This document shows, piece by piece, positions 40,807-48,066 of a DNA stretch of 64,000 nt. The DNA is taken from NCBI RefSeq assembly GCF_019443745.1, contig NZ_CP050948.1, positions 3,662,001 through 3,726,000 on the forward strand, in the 5' to 3' direction. The notes under the pieces are model-generated. The model was not told the origin of the DNA. It made no database searches and saw only the letters and a list, made by a program, of their open reading frames with translations. Position 1 is the first letter of the stretch; the number at the start of each line of letters is the position of its first letter. Made by a program: the position numbers and the translations under genes. The DNA comes from Iamia sp. SCSIO 61187. Its GTDB lineage: Bacteria; Actinomycetota; Acidimicrobiia; Acidimicrobiales; Iamiaceae.

Positions 40807-41096
40807 CCACCGAGGTCCGCCGGGCCGACGGCCGCTACGAGATCGTCGTGGACGGCGTCGGGGCCGGGCACACCACCTTCCGGGAGGACGACGGCGCCCT
40901 CGCCTTCCCCCACACCGTCGTCGAGGACGAGTTCGAGGGCCGGGGCCTGGCCAGCCGGCTGGTGCGGGAGGCCCTCGACGACGTCCGGGCCCGGGACCGG
41001 ACGGTCCACCCGTACTGCCCCTACGTGCGCAGCTGGATCCAGAAGCACGAGGAGTACCGGGACCTCGTCGACGACCCGGAGCGGTTCGGGCTGTAG
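40803..41096 (+). CDS. YjdJ-type small GNAT N-acetyltransferase (copy 1)
   Basis: 97 residues. It has the compact N-acetyltransferase pattern: TTFREDDGALAFPHTVVEDEFEGRGLASRLVREALDDVRAR, with EGRGLAS as the acetyl-CoA pyrophosphate loop, then VHPYCPYVRSWIQKHEEY with the Cys-Pro-Tyr typical of this subgroup. ATG overlaps the upstream stop. A paralogue follows 35 bases downstream. Confidence 0.85.
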   Translation: MTTEVRRADGRYEIVVDGVGAGHTTFREDDGALAFPHTVVEDEFEGRGLASRLVREALDDVRARDRTVHPYCPYVRSWIQKHEEYRDLVDDPERFGL

Positions 41097-41131
41097 GCGT
41101 CGCGCCCGCCGCGGTGGGCAGGGAGGCAGCC

Positions 41132-41437
41132 ATGAGCATCGAGGTGACGGAGCACGAGGCCGCCGGGCGCTACGAGGTACGGGTCGACGGCGAGGTCGCC
41201 GGGTTCGCCGACCGCACCGTGCGGGACGGCGTGATGGTCCTCCCCCACACGGTGGTGGACAGGCGGTTCCGGGGTCGGGGCCTGGCGGCCGAGCTGGTGC
41301 GACGGGCCCTCGACGACGCCCGGGCCCGGGGCCTCAGCGTCGCCCCTCAGTGCTGGTACGTCGCCGAGTACATCGGCCGCCACCCCGAGGACCGAGACCT
41401 CGTCCCCGAGGACCAGCGCGCCCGCTACGGCCTCTGA
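41132..41437 (+). CDS. YjdJ-type small GNAT N-acetyltransferase (copy 2)
   Basis: 101 residues, ATG with GGGAGG upstream. It resembles its upstream neighbour: LPHTVVDRRFRGRGLAAELVRRALDDARARGLSV, then APQCWYVAEYIGRHPEDRDLV. The acetyl-CoA loop RGRGLAA is kept; the CPY of copy 1 is CWY here. The two genes look like a tandem duplication that has diverged. The stop codon is the first three bases of a perfect 39-base palindrome. Confidence 0.85.
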   Translation: MSIEVTEHEAAGRYEVRVDGEVAGFADRTVRDGVMVLPHTVVDRRFRGRGLAAELVRRALDDARARGLSVAPQCWYVAEYIGRHPEDRDLVPEDQRARYGL

Positions 41438-41473
41438 CCGGTCGGAGTGGGTCAGACCCACTCCGACCGGTCA
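41435..41473. terminator. Perfect 39-base palindrome spanning two convergent stop codons
   Basis: Arms TGACCGGTCGGAGTGGGTC and its exact complement surround a single A. The left arm begins with the stop TGA of the acetyltransferase and the right arm ends with the stop (TCA, read on minus) of the thiolase. It can form a 19-bp hairpin in either transcript and should end both. Confidence 0.8.
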
Positions 41474-42673
41474 GGCGCTGGGCTCGGTGCCGACGATGCC
41501 GACGAAGCTGACCATCTCGCCCGGGTAGCCGCCCAGGTTGTGGGTGAGGGCGAGGCTGCGCCCCTGGGCCACGGTGGCGACCTGACGCTCGACGGGGGCC
41601 TCGGAGCGCAGCTGGAGCCAGGCCTCGTACATCATCCGCAGCCCGCTGGCGCCGACGGGGTGGCCGAACGACTTGAGCCCCCCGTCGGGGTTGACGGGCA
41701 GCTCGCCGTCGAGGTCGTACACGCCGGACTCGCAGTCCTCCCACGCCTGGCCCCGGGCCGAGAAGCCGAGGTCCTCCATGAGGACCAGCTCGGTCGGCGT
41801 GAAGCAGTCGTGCACCTCGGCCAGGGCCAGCTCGGACCGGGGGTCGGTGATCCCGGCCTGGGCGTAGGCGTCGGCCCCGGCGGCGGCGATCTCGGGGAAG
41901 GTGGTGTAGTCGTACTCCGGGTCGATCAGGCCCGAGCCGTTGCCGGCGACGAGCGACAGCGCCTTCACGTACAGCGGCGTGTCGGTGTAGCGGTGGGCGT
42001 CCTCGGCCCGGCACACGACGGCGACGGCCGCCCCGTCGGCCACGCCGGCGCAGTCGAACACGCCCAGCTGCCCGGCCACGGCGGGCATGGCGCAGATCGC
42101 GTCGACCGACATCTCCTTGCGGAACTGGGCCTTGGGGTTCTTGGCCCCGTTGCTGTGGTTCTTGCTGGCGATGCGGGCCACGACCCGGCGGAGCTGGTCG
42201 GGCTCGACCCCGTAGCGCTCGGCGTAGGCCGGCAGGACCATGGAGAACATGGCGGCCGCGGTGAGGGTCCGGTTCGTCCCGTCGGTGGGGATGGGGAAGG
42301 CGTTGAGACCCTGGTAGCCGGAGTCCTTGACCTTCTCGACGCCGACGGCGACGGCCAGGTCGTAGGCCCCCGAGGCGACGGCGTAGCTGGCGGCGCGCAG
42401 GGCCTCGGAGCCGGTGGCGCACATGTTCTCGACCCGGGTGACGGGCTTGCCCTCGAGCTGGAGGGCCTTGGCCAGCATGATCCCGCTCATGCCCGACTGG
42501 GCCGTCCCGACCCACCAGGCGTCGGCGTCGGCCCGCTCGATGCCGGCCGAGGCCAGGGCCTCGGTCGTGGCGTCGACCATGAGGTCGTCGAGACCCCGGT
42601 CGAAGTGCTCGGCGAAGGGCGTGCAGCCCATGCCGACGATGGCGACCCGGTCGCGGATGCCGTGCGATCCCAT
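41471..42673 (-). CDS. Thiolase / acetyl-CoA acyltransferase
   Basis: 400 residues, ATG with GAGGAG upstream. Thiolase features are DRVAIVGMGCTPF, VENMCATGSEALRAA (acylated Cys near residue 93), EVHDCFTPTELV (His) and GGLKSFGHPVGASG (His). The final Cys motif of classical thiolases is replaced by HNLGGYPGE, as in SCP2-type thiolases. It either cleaves beta-ketoacyl-CoA or forms a C-C bond. The gene for an HMG-CoA-synthase-like/DUF35 fusion lies directly upstream (23 bases), an arrangement like the archaeal thiolase-HMGCS-DUF35 complex. Confidence 0.9.
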   Translation of the reverse strand: MGSHGIRDRVAIVGMGCTPFAEHFDRGLDDLMVDATTEALASAGIERADADAWWVGTAQSGMSGIMLAKALQLEGKPVTRVENMCATGSEALRAASYAVASGAYDLAVAVGVEKVKDSGYQGLNAFPIPTDGTNRTLTAAAMFSMVLPAYAERYGVEPDQLRRVVARIASKNHSNGAKNPKAQFRKEMSVDAICAMPAVAGQLGVFDCAGVADGAAVAVVCRAEDAHRYTDTPLYVKALSLVAGNGSGLIDPEYDYTTFPEIAAAGADAYAQAGITDPRSELALAEVHDCFTPTELVLMEDLGFSARGQAWEDCESGVYDLDGELPVNPDGGLKSFGHPVGASGLRMMYEAWLQLRSEAPVERQVATVAQGRSLALTHNLGGYPGEMVSFVGIVGTEPSA

Positions 42674-42696
42674 GGTGTGCTCCTCTCGACCCGGCC

Positions 42697-44145
42697 TCAG
42701 CCGGCCTGCTCGGCGGCGACCCGGACCACCGTGCCGTCGGCCGACCGCAGCGGTCGGGCCTTCCAGAAGTAGTTGGCGATGCCGTCGGCGGTGAACAGGC
42801 GGCGGAAGGTCATCTCGACCCGGACGCCGATGCCGATCTCGTCGGCGTCGCAGTCGGTGAGCTCGACCGGCAGCCGGCCGCCACCGTCGAAGTCGACGAC
42901 GGCGAACACGATCGGCGGGCTGGGTGAGTAGGCCAGGCGATCGACGGTGGAGGTCACGACGGTGCCGGCCACGTCGGCCATGGGCCGGGCCTCCATGTCG
43001 TCGATGGCCCCGCCGTGCATGGCCGCCCGGGCCGGCGGCATGTGCACGCCGCCGGAGGTGCGGTCCTCGGAAGCGACGAAGCCGAACTTCCAGTCGGCGT
43101 TGCGGGACGCGGCCGACGCCGAGGGCCGGGCCGGCTCGGGGCGTCGGGGCGGCTCGGTGGCGAGCAGGCCCCGCCAGCGCAGGAACGTCGGGTACGGGAG
43201 CGGTGCGCCGGCGGCGACCTGGTCGGCGATGGGACGGGCCGGCTCGTGGGCCGCCAGGGCGTCGGTGGCCCGGAAGACGAGGGCGTCGGCGCCGTCGGCG
43301 AGCGAGAGGAGGACGACCACGTCGCCCGGGGCGGCCTGCTCGAGGGCGGCGGCCAGCAGCAGCAGCGGCTGGGTCGCGCCGGGGTTGCCGACCGTCGCGC
43401 CGAGGTCGTCGGCCAGCGCCTCCTTCGCCACGCCGAGGCCGCGGACCACGGCCTTGGCCGCCCGGGCGTGGGGGCTGGCGATGACGAGGCGGGTGACGTC
43501 GTCGGCGGTGAGGCCGGCGTCGGCGAGGGCGGCGGCGAAGGCGGCGGTCCCGAGGGGGACGTAGCGCTTCTCGCCGAAGCGCTCCTCCCACTGCCGGGTG
43601 CGCCCGTCGCCCGGGGTGCGCCAGCGGTCGAGGAACTCCTCGGTGCGGGCGGCCCGCCCCACCAGCTCGGCCAGGACGGGTGCGACGGCGGTGTCGTCGC
43701 CCACGAGCAGCGCCGCACCGGCGTCGGCCCCGGCGGCCTCGTCGGCGCTGCCGGGCAGCCCGGGGCGCACGTCGCCGGCGACCACGAGGGTCGGCCCGCC
43801 GCCGGCGAGGCCGGCCACCAGGGCGGCCACCGACGAGCGGGCGGCGCCGACCATGTCGGCGGCCATCGTCTGCGGTGGGAGCCGGAGGGCGGCGTGGATG
43901 GCGGTGGCGTTGGTCTTGTCGGCGTAGGTCGGGGTGGTGGTGGCGAACCAGAGGGCGGCGGGCACGACCGGCGACGAGCGCACCACGCCCCGGGCCGCCT
44001 CCACCGCCAAGGTGGTGGCGTCCTCGTCGTAGCCGGCGACGGTGCGGGTGCCCTTGCCGCCCCCGCCGCCGGCCACCGCCGCGATGGTCGAGCGGTCGAG
44101 GCGACGGTGGGGCAGGTGGCCGCCGAAGGCGAGGATGCCGCGCAT
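42697..44145 (-). CDS. HMG-CoA-synthase-like protein fused to a DUF35 OB-fold, lacking catalytic Cys
   Basis: 482 residues. Residues 1-325 follow HMG-CoA synthase/KAS III (ILAFGGHLPHRRL, TLVVAGD, RLVIASPHARAAKAVV, GATVGNPGATQPLLLLAAALE). Residues 330-482 resemble a DUF35 acyl-CoA-binding OB-fold (TVVTSTVDRLAYSPSPPIVFAVVDF, VEMTFRRLF). The only Cys in the protein lies in ELTDCDADE: the HMGS nucleophile region reads MVGAARSSVAAL, and the zinc-ribbon Cys pairs of DUF35 are missing. It is likely a non-catalytic partner of the thiolase. Start: TAGGCT six bases upstream. Confidence 0.75.
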   Translation of the reverse strand: MRGILAFGGHLPHRRLDRSTIAAVAGGGGGKGTRTVAGYDEDATTLAVEAARGVVRSSPVVPAALWFATTTPTYADKTNATAIHAALRLPPQTMAADMVGAARSSVAALVAGLAGGGPTLVVAGDVRPGLPGSADEAAGADAGAALLVGDDTAVAPVLAELVGRAARTEEFLDRWRTPGDGRTRQWEERFGEKRYVPLGTAAFAAALADAGLTADDVTRLVIASPHARAAKAVVRGLGVAKEALADDLGATVGNPGATQPLLLLAAALEQAAPGDVVVLLSLADGADALVFRATDALAAHEPARPIADQVAAGAPLPYPTFLRWRGLLATEPPRRPEPARPSASAASRNADWKFGFVASEDRTSGGVHMPPARAAMHGGAIDDMEARPMADVAGTVVTSTVDRLAYSPSPPIVFAVVDFDGGGRLPVELTDCDADEIGIGVRVEMTFRRLFTADGIANYFWKARPLRSADGTVVRVAAEQAG

Positions 44146-44151
44146 GGGTCG

Positions 44152-44184
44152 AGCCTACGAGGAGATCTGACGACCCGTCAGATC
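44152..44184 (-). promoter_or_regulatory. Promoter and operator of the HMGCS-like/thiolase operon
   Basis: Minus-strand -10 TAGGCT (44157-44152). Upstream is GATCTGACG-ACC-CGTCAGATC (44164-44184), a perfect 9-3-9 inverted repeat that ends 6 bases before the -10. A near copy is placed the same way before the CoA transferase gene at 45326. Confidence 0.65.
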
Positions 44185-44220
44185 GACTCCGGGGAGGCTG
44201 GCGCCCACCCCTCTGTCGTC

Positions 44221-44244
44221 GATCTGACCGTGGGCCCCTACGGT
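44221..44244 (+). promoter_or_regulatory. Half-site GATCTGAC and -10 of the DUF4436 gene
   Basis: GATCTGAC (44221-44228) is one arm of the operator found at 44164 and 45284, here without a complete partner. TACGGT (44239-44244) lies nine bases before the GTG at 44254. Confidence 0.45.
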
Positions 44245-44253
44245 GGGCGAGCC

Positions 44254-45273
44254 GTGCCCTCCCCCGACACCGCACCCCCTGACCCGTCGCGCCCCGACGA
44301 GGCCGCCATCGCGGCCGAGGCCGCCCGGCTCCGACGGGCCGATCGGGCCCGTCAGGCGTTCGTGGCCCCCTGGTCGCGGCGACGGGCCCGGCGGGTGGGG
44401 GTCGTCGCCCTGGTGCTCGGCATCCTGGGGCCGCTGGCCGGCACCGCCGTCGCCTTGCTCCTCGTCCCCGCCCAGGCGGGCGACGTCTTGCCGCCCGACG
44501 AGGACCGCACCGCCCTGCTCGACGTCCGGGCGACGGTGCGCACGGTGGACGCCACGAGCGGGGAGATGCTCGTCCGCCTCGTCGTGGAGCGGAGCGCGAC
44601 CACGCCCGAGGAGGAGAACGACCTGTTCGCCTCGGGCGCGCTGACCGAGGAGGTGGTGCTGGTCGTCAACGACGACGCCGGCCAGAGCGCGATCACGCTC
44701 CCGGCCGGGCAGCCGCCGGGCACGGCGACGGCGACCATCCCCCTCGCCGAGTCCCGGGCCACGCGCTACCCGGTCGACCGGTACCGCGCCACCCTGCTCG
44801 TGGCCGCCCTCCGGGACGGCGACCAGGATCGACCCATCCCCGTCCGCCTCTCGGTGCGGTCGAGCGACACCGGCTTCACCCTGGACGTCGCCGAGGAGGC
44901 CCTGACCGACGACGCCGCCATCGTCGAGCTCGCCGTCGCCCGGCGCGGGACGGTCATCGGCTGGGCCGGGTTCTTCGTGCTCGTCTGCTGGCTGCTCGCC
45001 ATCGCCTCGGCCTCGCTGGGGTGGACCACCGTCGTCCACGGCATCGGCTCGCCCGCCTGGTCCTGGGGCTTCCTCATCGGTGTGCTGTTCGCCCTGCCGC
45101 CCCTGCGGAACGCGCTGCCCGGCAACCCGCCGTCGGGGTCGCTGGTCGACCTGGCCGCGTTCTACTGGGCGGTCGGCATCGTCGCCCTCACGCTGGTGGC
45201 CATGGTCGGCTCCTGGAACATCCGCGTCCGGCGAGCCCCGCAGGAACCCGACTCGCCCACGCCTCGCACCTGA
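44254..45273 (+). CDS. DUF4436 family membrane protein
   Basis: 339 residues. A cytoplasmic charged N-terminus and TM1 (about residues 48-72) precede an extracellular beta-rich domain (residues 80-225: LLDVRATVRTVDATSGEMLVRLVVE, PVDRYRATLLVAALRD). Three C-terminal helices follow (VIGWAGFFVLVCWLLAIASAS, WSWGFLIGVLFALPPLRNALPG, AVGIVALTLVAMVGSWNI). This layout, including the ALPPLRNxLPGxPPxGSLVDxxAFYW segment, is that of DUF4436 proteins, of unknown function. It is flanked by two copies of the acyl-CoA-cluster operator. Confidence 0.82.
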   Translation: MPSPDTAPPDPSRPDEAAIAAEAARLRRADRARQAFVAPWSRRRARRVGVVALVLGILGPLAGTAVALLLVPAQAGDVLPPDEDRTALLDVRATVRTVDATSGEMLVRLVVERSATTPEEENDLFASGALTEEVVLVVNDDAGQSAITLPAGQPPGTATATIPLAESRATRYPVDRYRATLLVAALRDGDQDRPIPVRLSVRSSDTGFTLDVAEEALTDDAAIVELAVARRGTVIGWAGFFVLVCWLLAIASASLGWTTVVHGIGSPAWSWGFLIGVLFALPPLRNALPGNPPSGSLVDLAAFYWAVGIVALTLVAMVGSWNIRVRRAPQEPDSPTPRT

Positions 45274-45283
45274 CCCGACCCAG

Positions 45284-45318
45284 CGACCTGACGGGCCGTC
45301 AGATCCGGCGGCTACGGT
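45284..45318 (+). promoter_or_regulatory. Operator and leaderless promoter of the CoA transferase gene
   Basis: GACCTGACGG-G-CCGTCAGATC (one mismatch pair) covers 45284-45304 and is a near copy of the palindrome at 44164-44184. TACGGT (45313-45318) follows 8 bases later and lies exactly seven bases before the GTG at 45326. Confidence 0.65.
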
Positions 45319-45325
45319 CCGCGTG

Positions 45326-46564
45326 GTGAAGCTCGGTGACGTGGTGGACCCCGACGACCTGGTGCACGGACGGCCCCTCGACGGGGTGCGCATCCTCGCC
45401 CTCGAGCAGATGCAGGCCCTCCCGTGGGCGACCCAGCTGCTGACCCGGCTCGGGGCCGAGGTGGTGAAGGTCGAGGCGGTCGGCACCGGCGACCAGGGTC
45501 GTGGGTCGCTACCCGCCATGACCGACCCCGAGGGCCGCCGGGTCGGGGCCACCTTCCTGCGGACCAACCTGAACAAGCGCTCGATGTGCGTCGACCTCAA
45601 GTCGGACCGGGGCCGGCAGCTGGTGCTCGACCTGGCGCGCCGCTTCGACGTGGTCGCCGAGAACTTCAAGGGCGGCGCCCTGGCCCGGCTGGGCCTGGCC
45701 TACGACGACGTGGCCGCCGTCCACCCCGCGGTCGTCTACCTGAGCGTGAGCGGCTTCGGGAGCAGCGGCTCGCCCTACGCCGACATGCCCGCCTTCGCCC
45801 CCATCGTCGAGGCCATGTCCGGCATCTACGAGATGAAGCGCCAGGGCGACGACCCGCCGGTCGTCGCCCCGGTCGGCGCCCTCGGCGACATCGGGACCGC
45901 CCTGTTCGGGGTCATCGGCGTGCTGGCGGCGCTCCGCCACCGCGACCAGACGGGCCGGGGCAGCCACGTCGACGTCGCCATGCTCGACGCCATGGTCGCC
46001 ATGACCGACATCGTCACCAACTTCTGGTCGATGGGGCTGCGGGGCGGCGAGCTGGGCCCGCTCCTGATGCACGGGTTCCGGGCGCGCGACGGCTGGTTCG
46101 TCGTCCAGGTCGGCCGCGAGCACCAGTTCGCCCGGCTGGTCGAGGCCATCGGACGCCCCGAGTGGGCCGCCGACGAGCGCTTCGCCACCCGGCAGGGCTG
46201 GCTCGACCACCTCGACGTCCTCCGGGACGGCATCGAGACGTGGGCGGCCGACAAGACGTCGATGGAAGCGGCCCGGGCCCTCGGCGCCGTCGGGGTGGCC
46301 TCGGGGCCGTGCCTGTCCGACGAGCAGGTCGTCGCCGACCCCCACGTCGCCGCCCGCAACATGCTCGTGGAGGTGCCGCGCACCGACGGCGTCGAGCAGC
46401 CGGTCCTGGTGCCGGGCAACCCGGTGAAGATCAGCGGGGTGGCCGAGGGGCCCGAGACCCGCGTGCCGTGGCTGGGCGAGCACACCGACGCCATCCTGGC
46501 CGAGGAGCTGGGCCTCGACGCCGACTCGATCGCCGCCCTCCGCGCCGACGGCGTGGTCGGCTGA
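45326..46564 (+). CDS. Class III CoA transferase (CaiB/BaiF family)
   Basis: 412 residues. Family features are GVRILALEQMQALPWATQLLTRLGAEVVKVE at the N-terminus, NKRSMCVDLKSDRGRQLVLDLARRFDVVAENF in the CoA-binding part, and GRGSHVDVAMLDAMVAM with the catalytic Asp near residue 225. VASGPCLSDEQVVADPHVAARNML is the typical C-terminal motif. It moves CoA between carboxylic acids, or acts as racemase for 2-methylacyl-CoA. GTG start chosen by the TACGGT-N7 element. Shared operator motif links it to the thiolase operon. Confidence 0.92.
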   Translation: MKLGDVVDPDDLVHGRPLDGVRILALEQMQALPWATQLLTRLGAEVVKVEAVGTGDQGRGSLPAMTDPEGRRVGATFLRTNLNKRSMCVDLKSDRGRQLVLDLARRFDVVAENFKGGALARLGLAYDDVAAVHPAVVYLSVSGFGSSGSPYADMPAFAPIVEAMSGIYEMKRQGDDPPVVAPVGALGDIGTALFGVIGVLAALRHRDQTGRGSHVDVAMLDAMVAMTDIVTNFWSMGLRGGELGPLLMHGFRARDGWFVVQVGREHQFARLVEAIGRPEWAADERFATRQGWLDHLDVLRDGIETWAADKTSMEAARALGAVGVASGPCLSDEQVVADPHVAARNMLVEVPRTDGVEQPVLVPGNPVKISGVAEGPETRVPWLGEHTDAILAEELGLDADSIAALRADGVVG

Positions 46565-46648
46565 GAGGGGGACCCCTCCCCGCCGGGAGTCCGCCCGTCC
46601 TCGGCCAACTCTCAGGTCGGCGCCGTACCGTCCGACGGAGGAGTGATC

Positions 46649-47383
46649 ATGCACGTCTTCCGCACCACCACCGCCAGCCGGATCGGGTCGGGCCGGTCGA
46701 GCAACCAGGACCGGGTCGCCACGAGCGCGTCCCGGGTCGTGCTGGCCGACGGGATGGGCGGGCGCCAGGGCGGCGAGGTGGCGGCCCAGGTCGCGGTGGA
46801 CACGCTGAACGAGCGGCGGGGCGGACGGCTGGAGGAGCCCCGGCGGGCGATCCTGCGGGCCAACGCCCGCATCCGGGCCCGGGCCGAGGACGGCGGACCG
46901 TCCGGCATGGGCACCACGGTCGTGGTCGTCGACCAGCCCGACCCCGAGACCCCCAACGTCGTGGTCGCGTGGGTCGGCGACAGCCGCGTCTACCGGGTCC
47001 GCGACGGCGTGGCCGGGGTGGTCACGACCGACCACACCTGGGAGGCCCTGCTCCTCGAGCTGGGGAGCGACCCGGTCGACGCCGCCGAGCGGCGGCACGT
47101 CCTGACCCGGGCGCTGGGCACCCACGCCCAGGTGGAGGTGGAGATGTGCACGTTCGAGGTGCGCCCCGGCGACCGCCTCGTCCTCTGCAGCGACGGCGTG
47201 CACGGCGCCCTGGGCCCCGAGGTCATCGCCGCCCGCTCCGGGCTCGGTGCGGCCGCCCTCGTCGACGCCGCCGCCGCGGCCGGCACCCGCGACGACGCCA
47301 CCGCCGCCGTGGTCGAGCTCGTCCCCGCCCACGTCGCCACCGACGACACCGGCCAGCTGCCGGTGCTCACCCCCGCCGGCTGA
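46649..47383 (+). CDS. PP2C-family protein phosphatase
   Basis: 244 residues from the ATG with GGAGGAG upstream (a GTG at 46643 is also in frame). PP2C motifs appear in order: SNQDRV, VLADGMGGRQGGE, SGMGTTVVVVD, VVAWVGDSRVYRV, VTTDHTWE, LVLCSDGVHG and TRDDATAAVVEL. The metal-binding Asp residues are all present. It probably dephosphorylates Ser/Thr-kinase targets; a receptor-type kinase is encoded 7 kb away at 54071. TACCGT sits upstream at 46625. Confidence 0.93.
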   Translation: MHVFRTTTASRIGSGRSSNQDRVATSASRVVLADGMGGRQGGEVAAQVAVDTLNERRGGRLEEPRRAILRANARIRARAEDGGPSGMGTTVVVVDQPDPETPNVVVAWVGDSRVYRVRDGVAGVVTTDHTWEALLLELGSDPVDAAERRHVLTRALGTHAQVEVEMCTFEVRPGDRLVLCSDGVHGALGPEVIAARSGLGAAALVDAAAAAGTRDDATAAVVELVPAHVATDDTGQLPVLTPAG

Positions 47384-47387
47384 CCCC

Positions 47388-48023
47388 TCAGGCGGGCGCG
47401 ACCGCCGTGCCCCGGATCATGGGACGGATCACGGTGGGGGCCTTGCGGGCGCTCTCGCGGGTGATCGACGTGATGCGGAACCCGGCGTCGACGATGGCGG
47501 CCTCGGTCCGCCGGGTCAGGCGGCAGCCCCCGGCCAGGTGGGGCCAGAACGGGTCGAGCATCCGCTGGCGCCGCAGCCGCTCGGGCCGGTCGTCGGCGGC
47601 GACGTGCTCGAGGAACACCAGCCGGCCGCCGGGGCGCAGGACCCGCCGGGCCTCGGCGAGGACGGCGTCGGGCTCCGGGACGGTGCACAGCACGAGGGTG
47701 GCGACGACGGCGTCGGCCTCGCCCTCCCCCAGCGGCAGCGACGACGCCGTGGCCCGCCGGGCGGTGACGTCGACGCCGGCGGGCGCCCGGTCGACCCGGT
47801 CGCGCAGCTGGCGCAGCATGAGCGGCTCGGGCTCGGTGAGCACCAGCCGGTCGACGGCCGCCGGGTAGTGGGGCAGGTTGGCGCCGGTCCCCGCGCCGAT
47901 CTCGACCACGGTGCCGGAGAGGTCGGCGAGCAGCTCGGCCCGCCACGTCTGCAGCCCCGCCTCCTCGAGGGGAGCCAGCACCCGGTCGTAGACGCGGGCG
48001 AAGATCCGGTCGCGCAGGGCCAT
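47388..48023 (-). CDS. Class I SAM-dependent methyltransferase
   Basis: 211 residues. Motif I is TVVEIGAGTGANLPHYP (about residues 38-54), then LTEPEPLMLRQL for ribose binding, ATASSLPLGEGEADAVVATLVLCTVPEPD and VLRPGGRLVFLEHV (post-I to III). It resembles the METTL7/UbiE-type small-molecule methyltransferases; the substrate may be a lipid or quinone. It is convergent with the PP2C gene, four bases apart, and divergent from the aminotransferase gene. Confidence 0.9.
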   Translation of the reverse strand: MALRDRIFARVYDRVLAPLEEAGLQTWRAELLADLSGTVVEIGAGTGANLPHYPAAVDRLVLTEPEPLMLRQLRDRVDRAPAGVDVTARRATASSLPLGEGEADAVVATLVLCTVPEPDAVLAEARRVLRPGGRLVFLEHVAADDRPERLRRQRMLDPFWPHLAGGCRLTRRTEAAIVDAGFRITSITRESARKAPTVIRPMIRGTAVAPA

Positions 48024-48066
48024 CGCGCCAGTGCACCACAGATCGCCGCCCTGCCATGATCCGACG

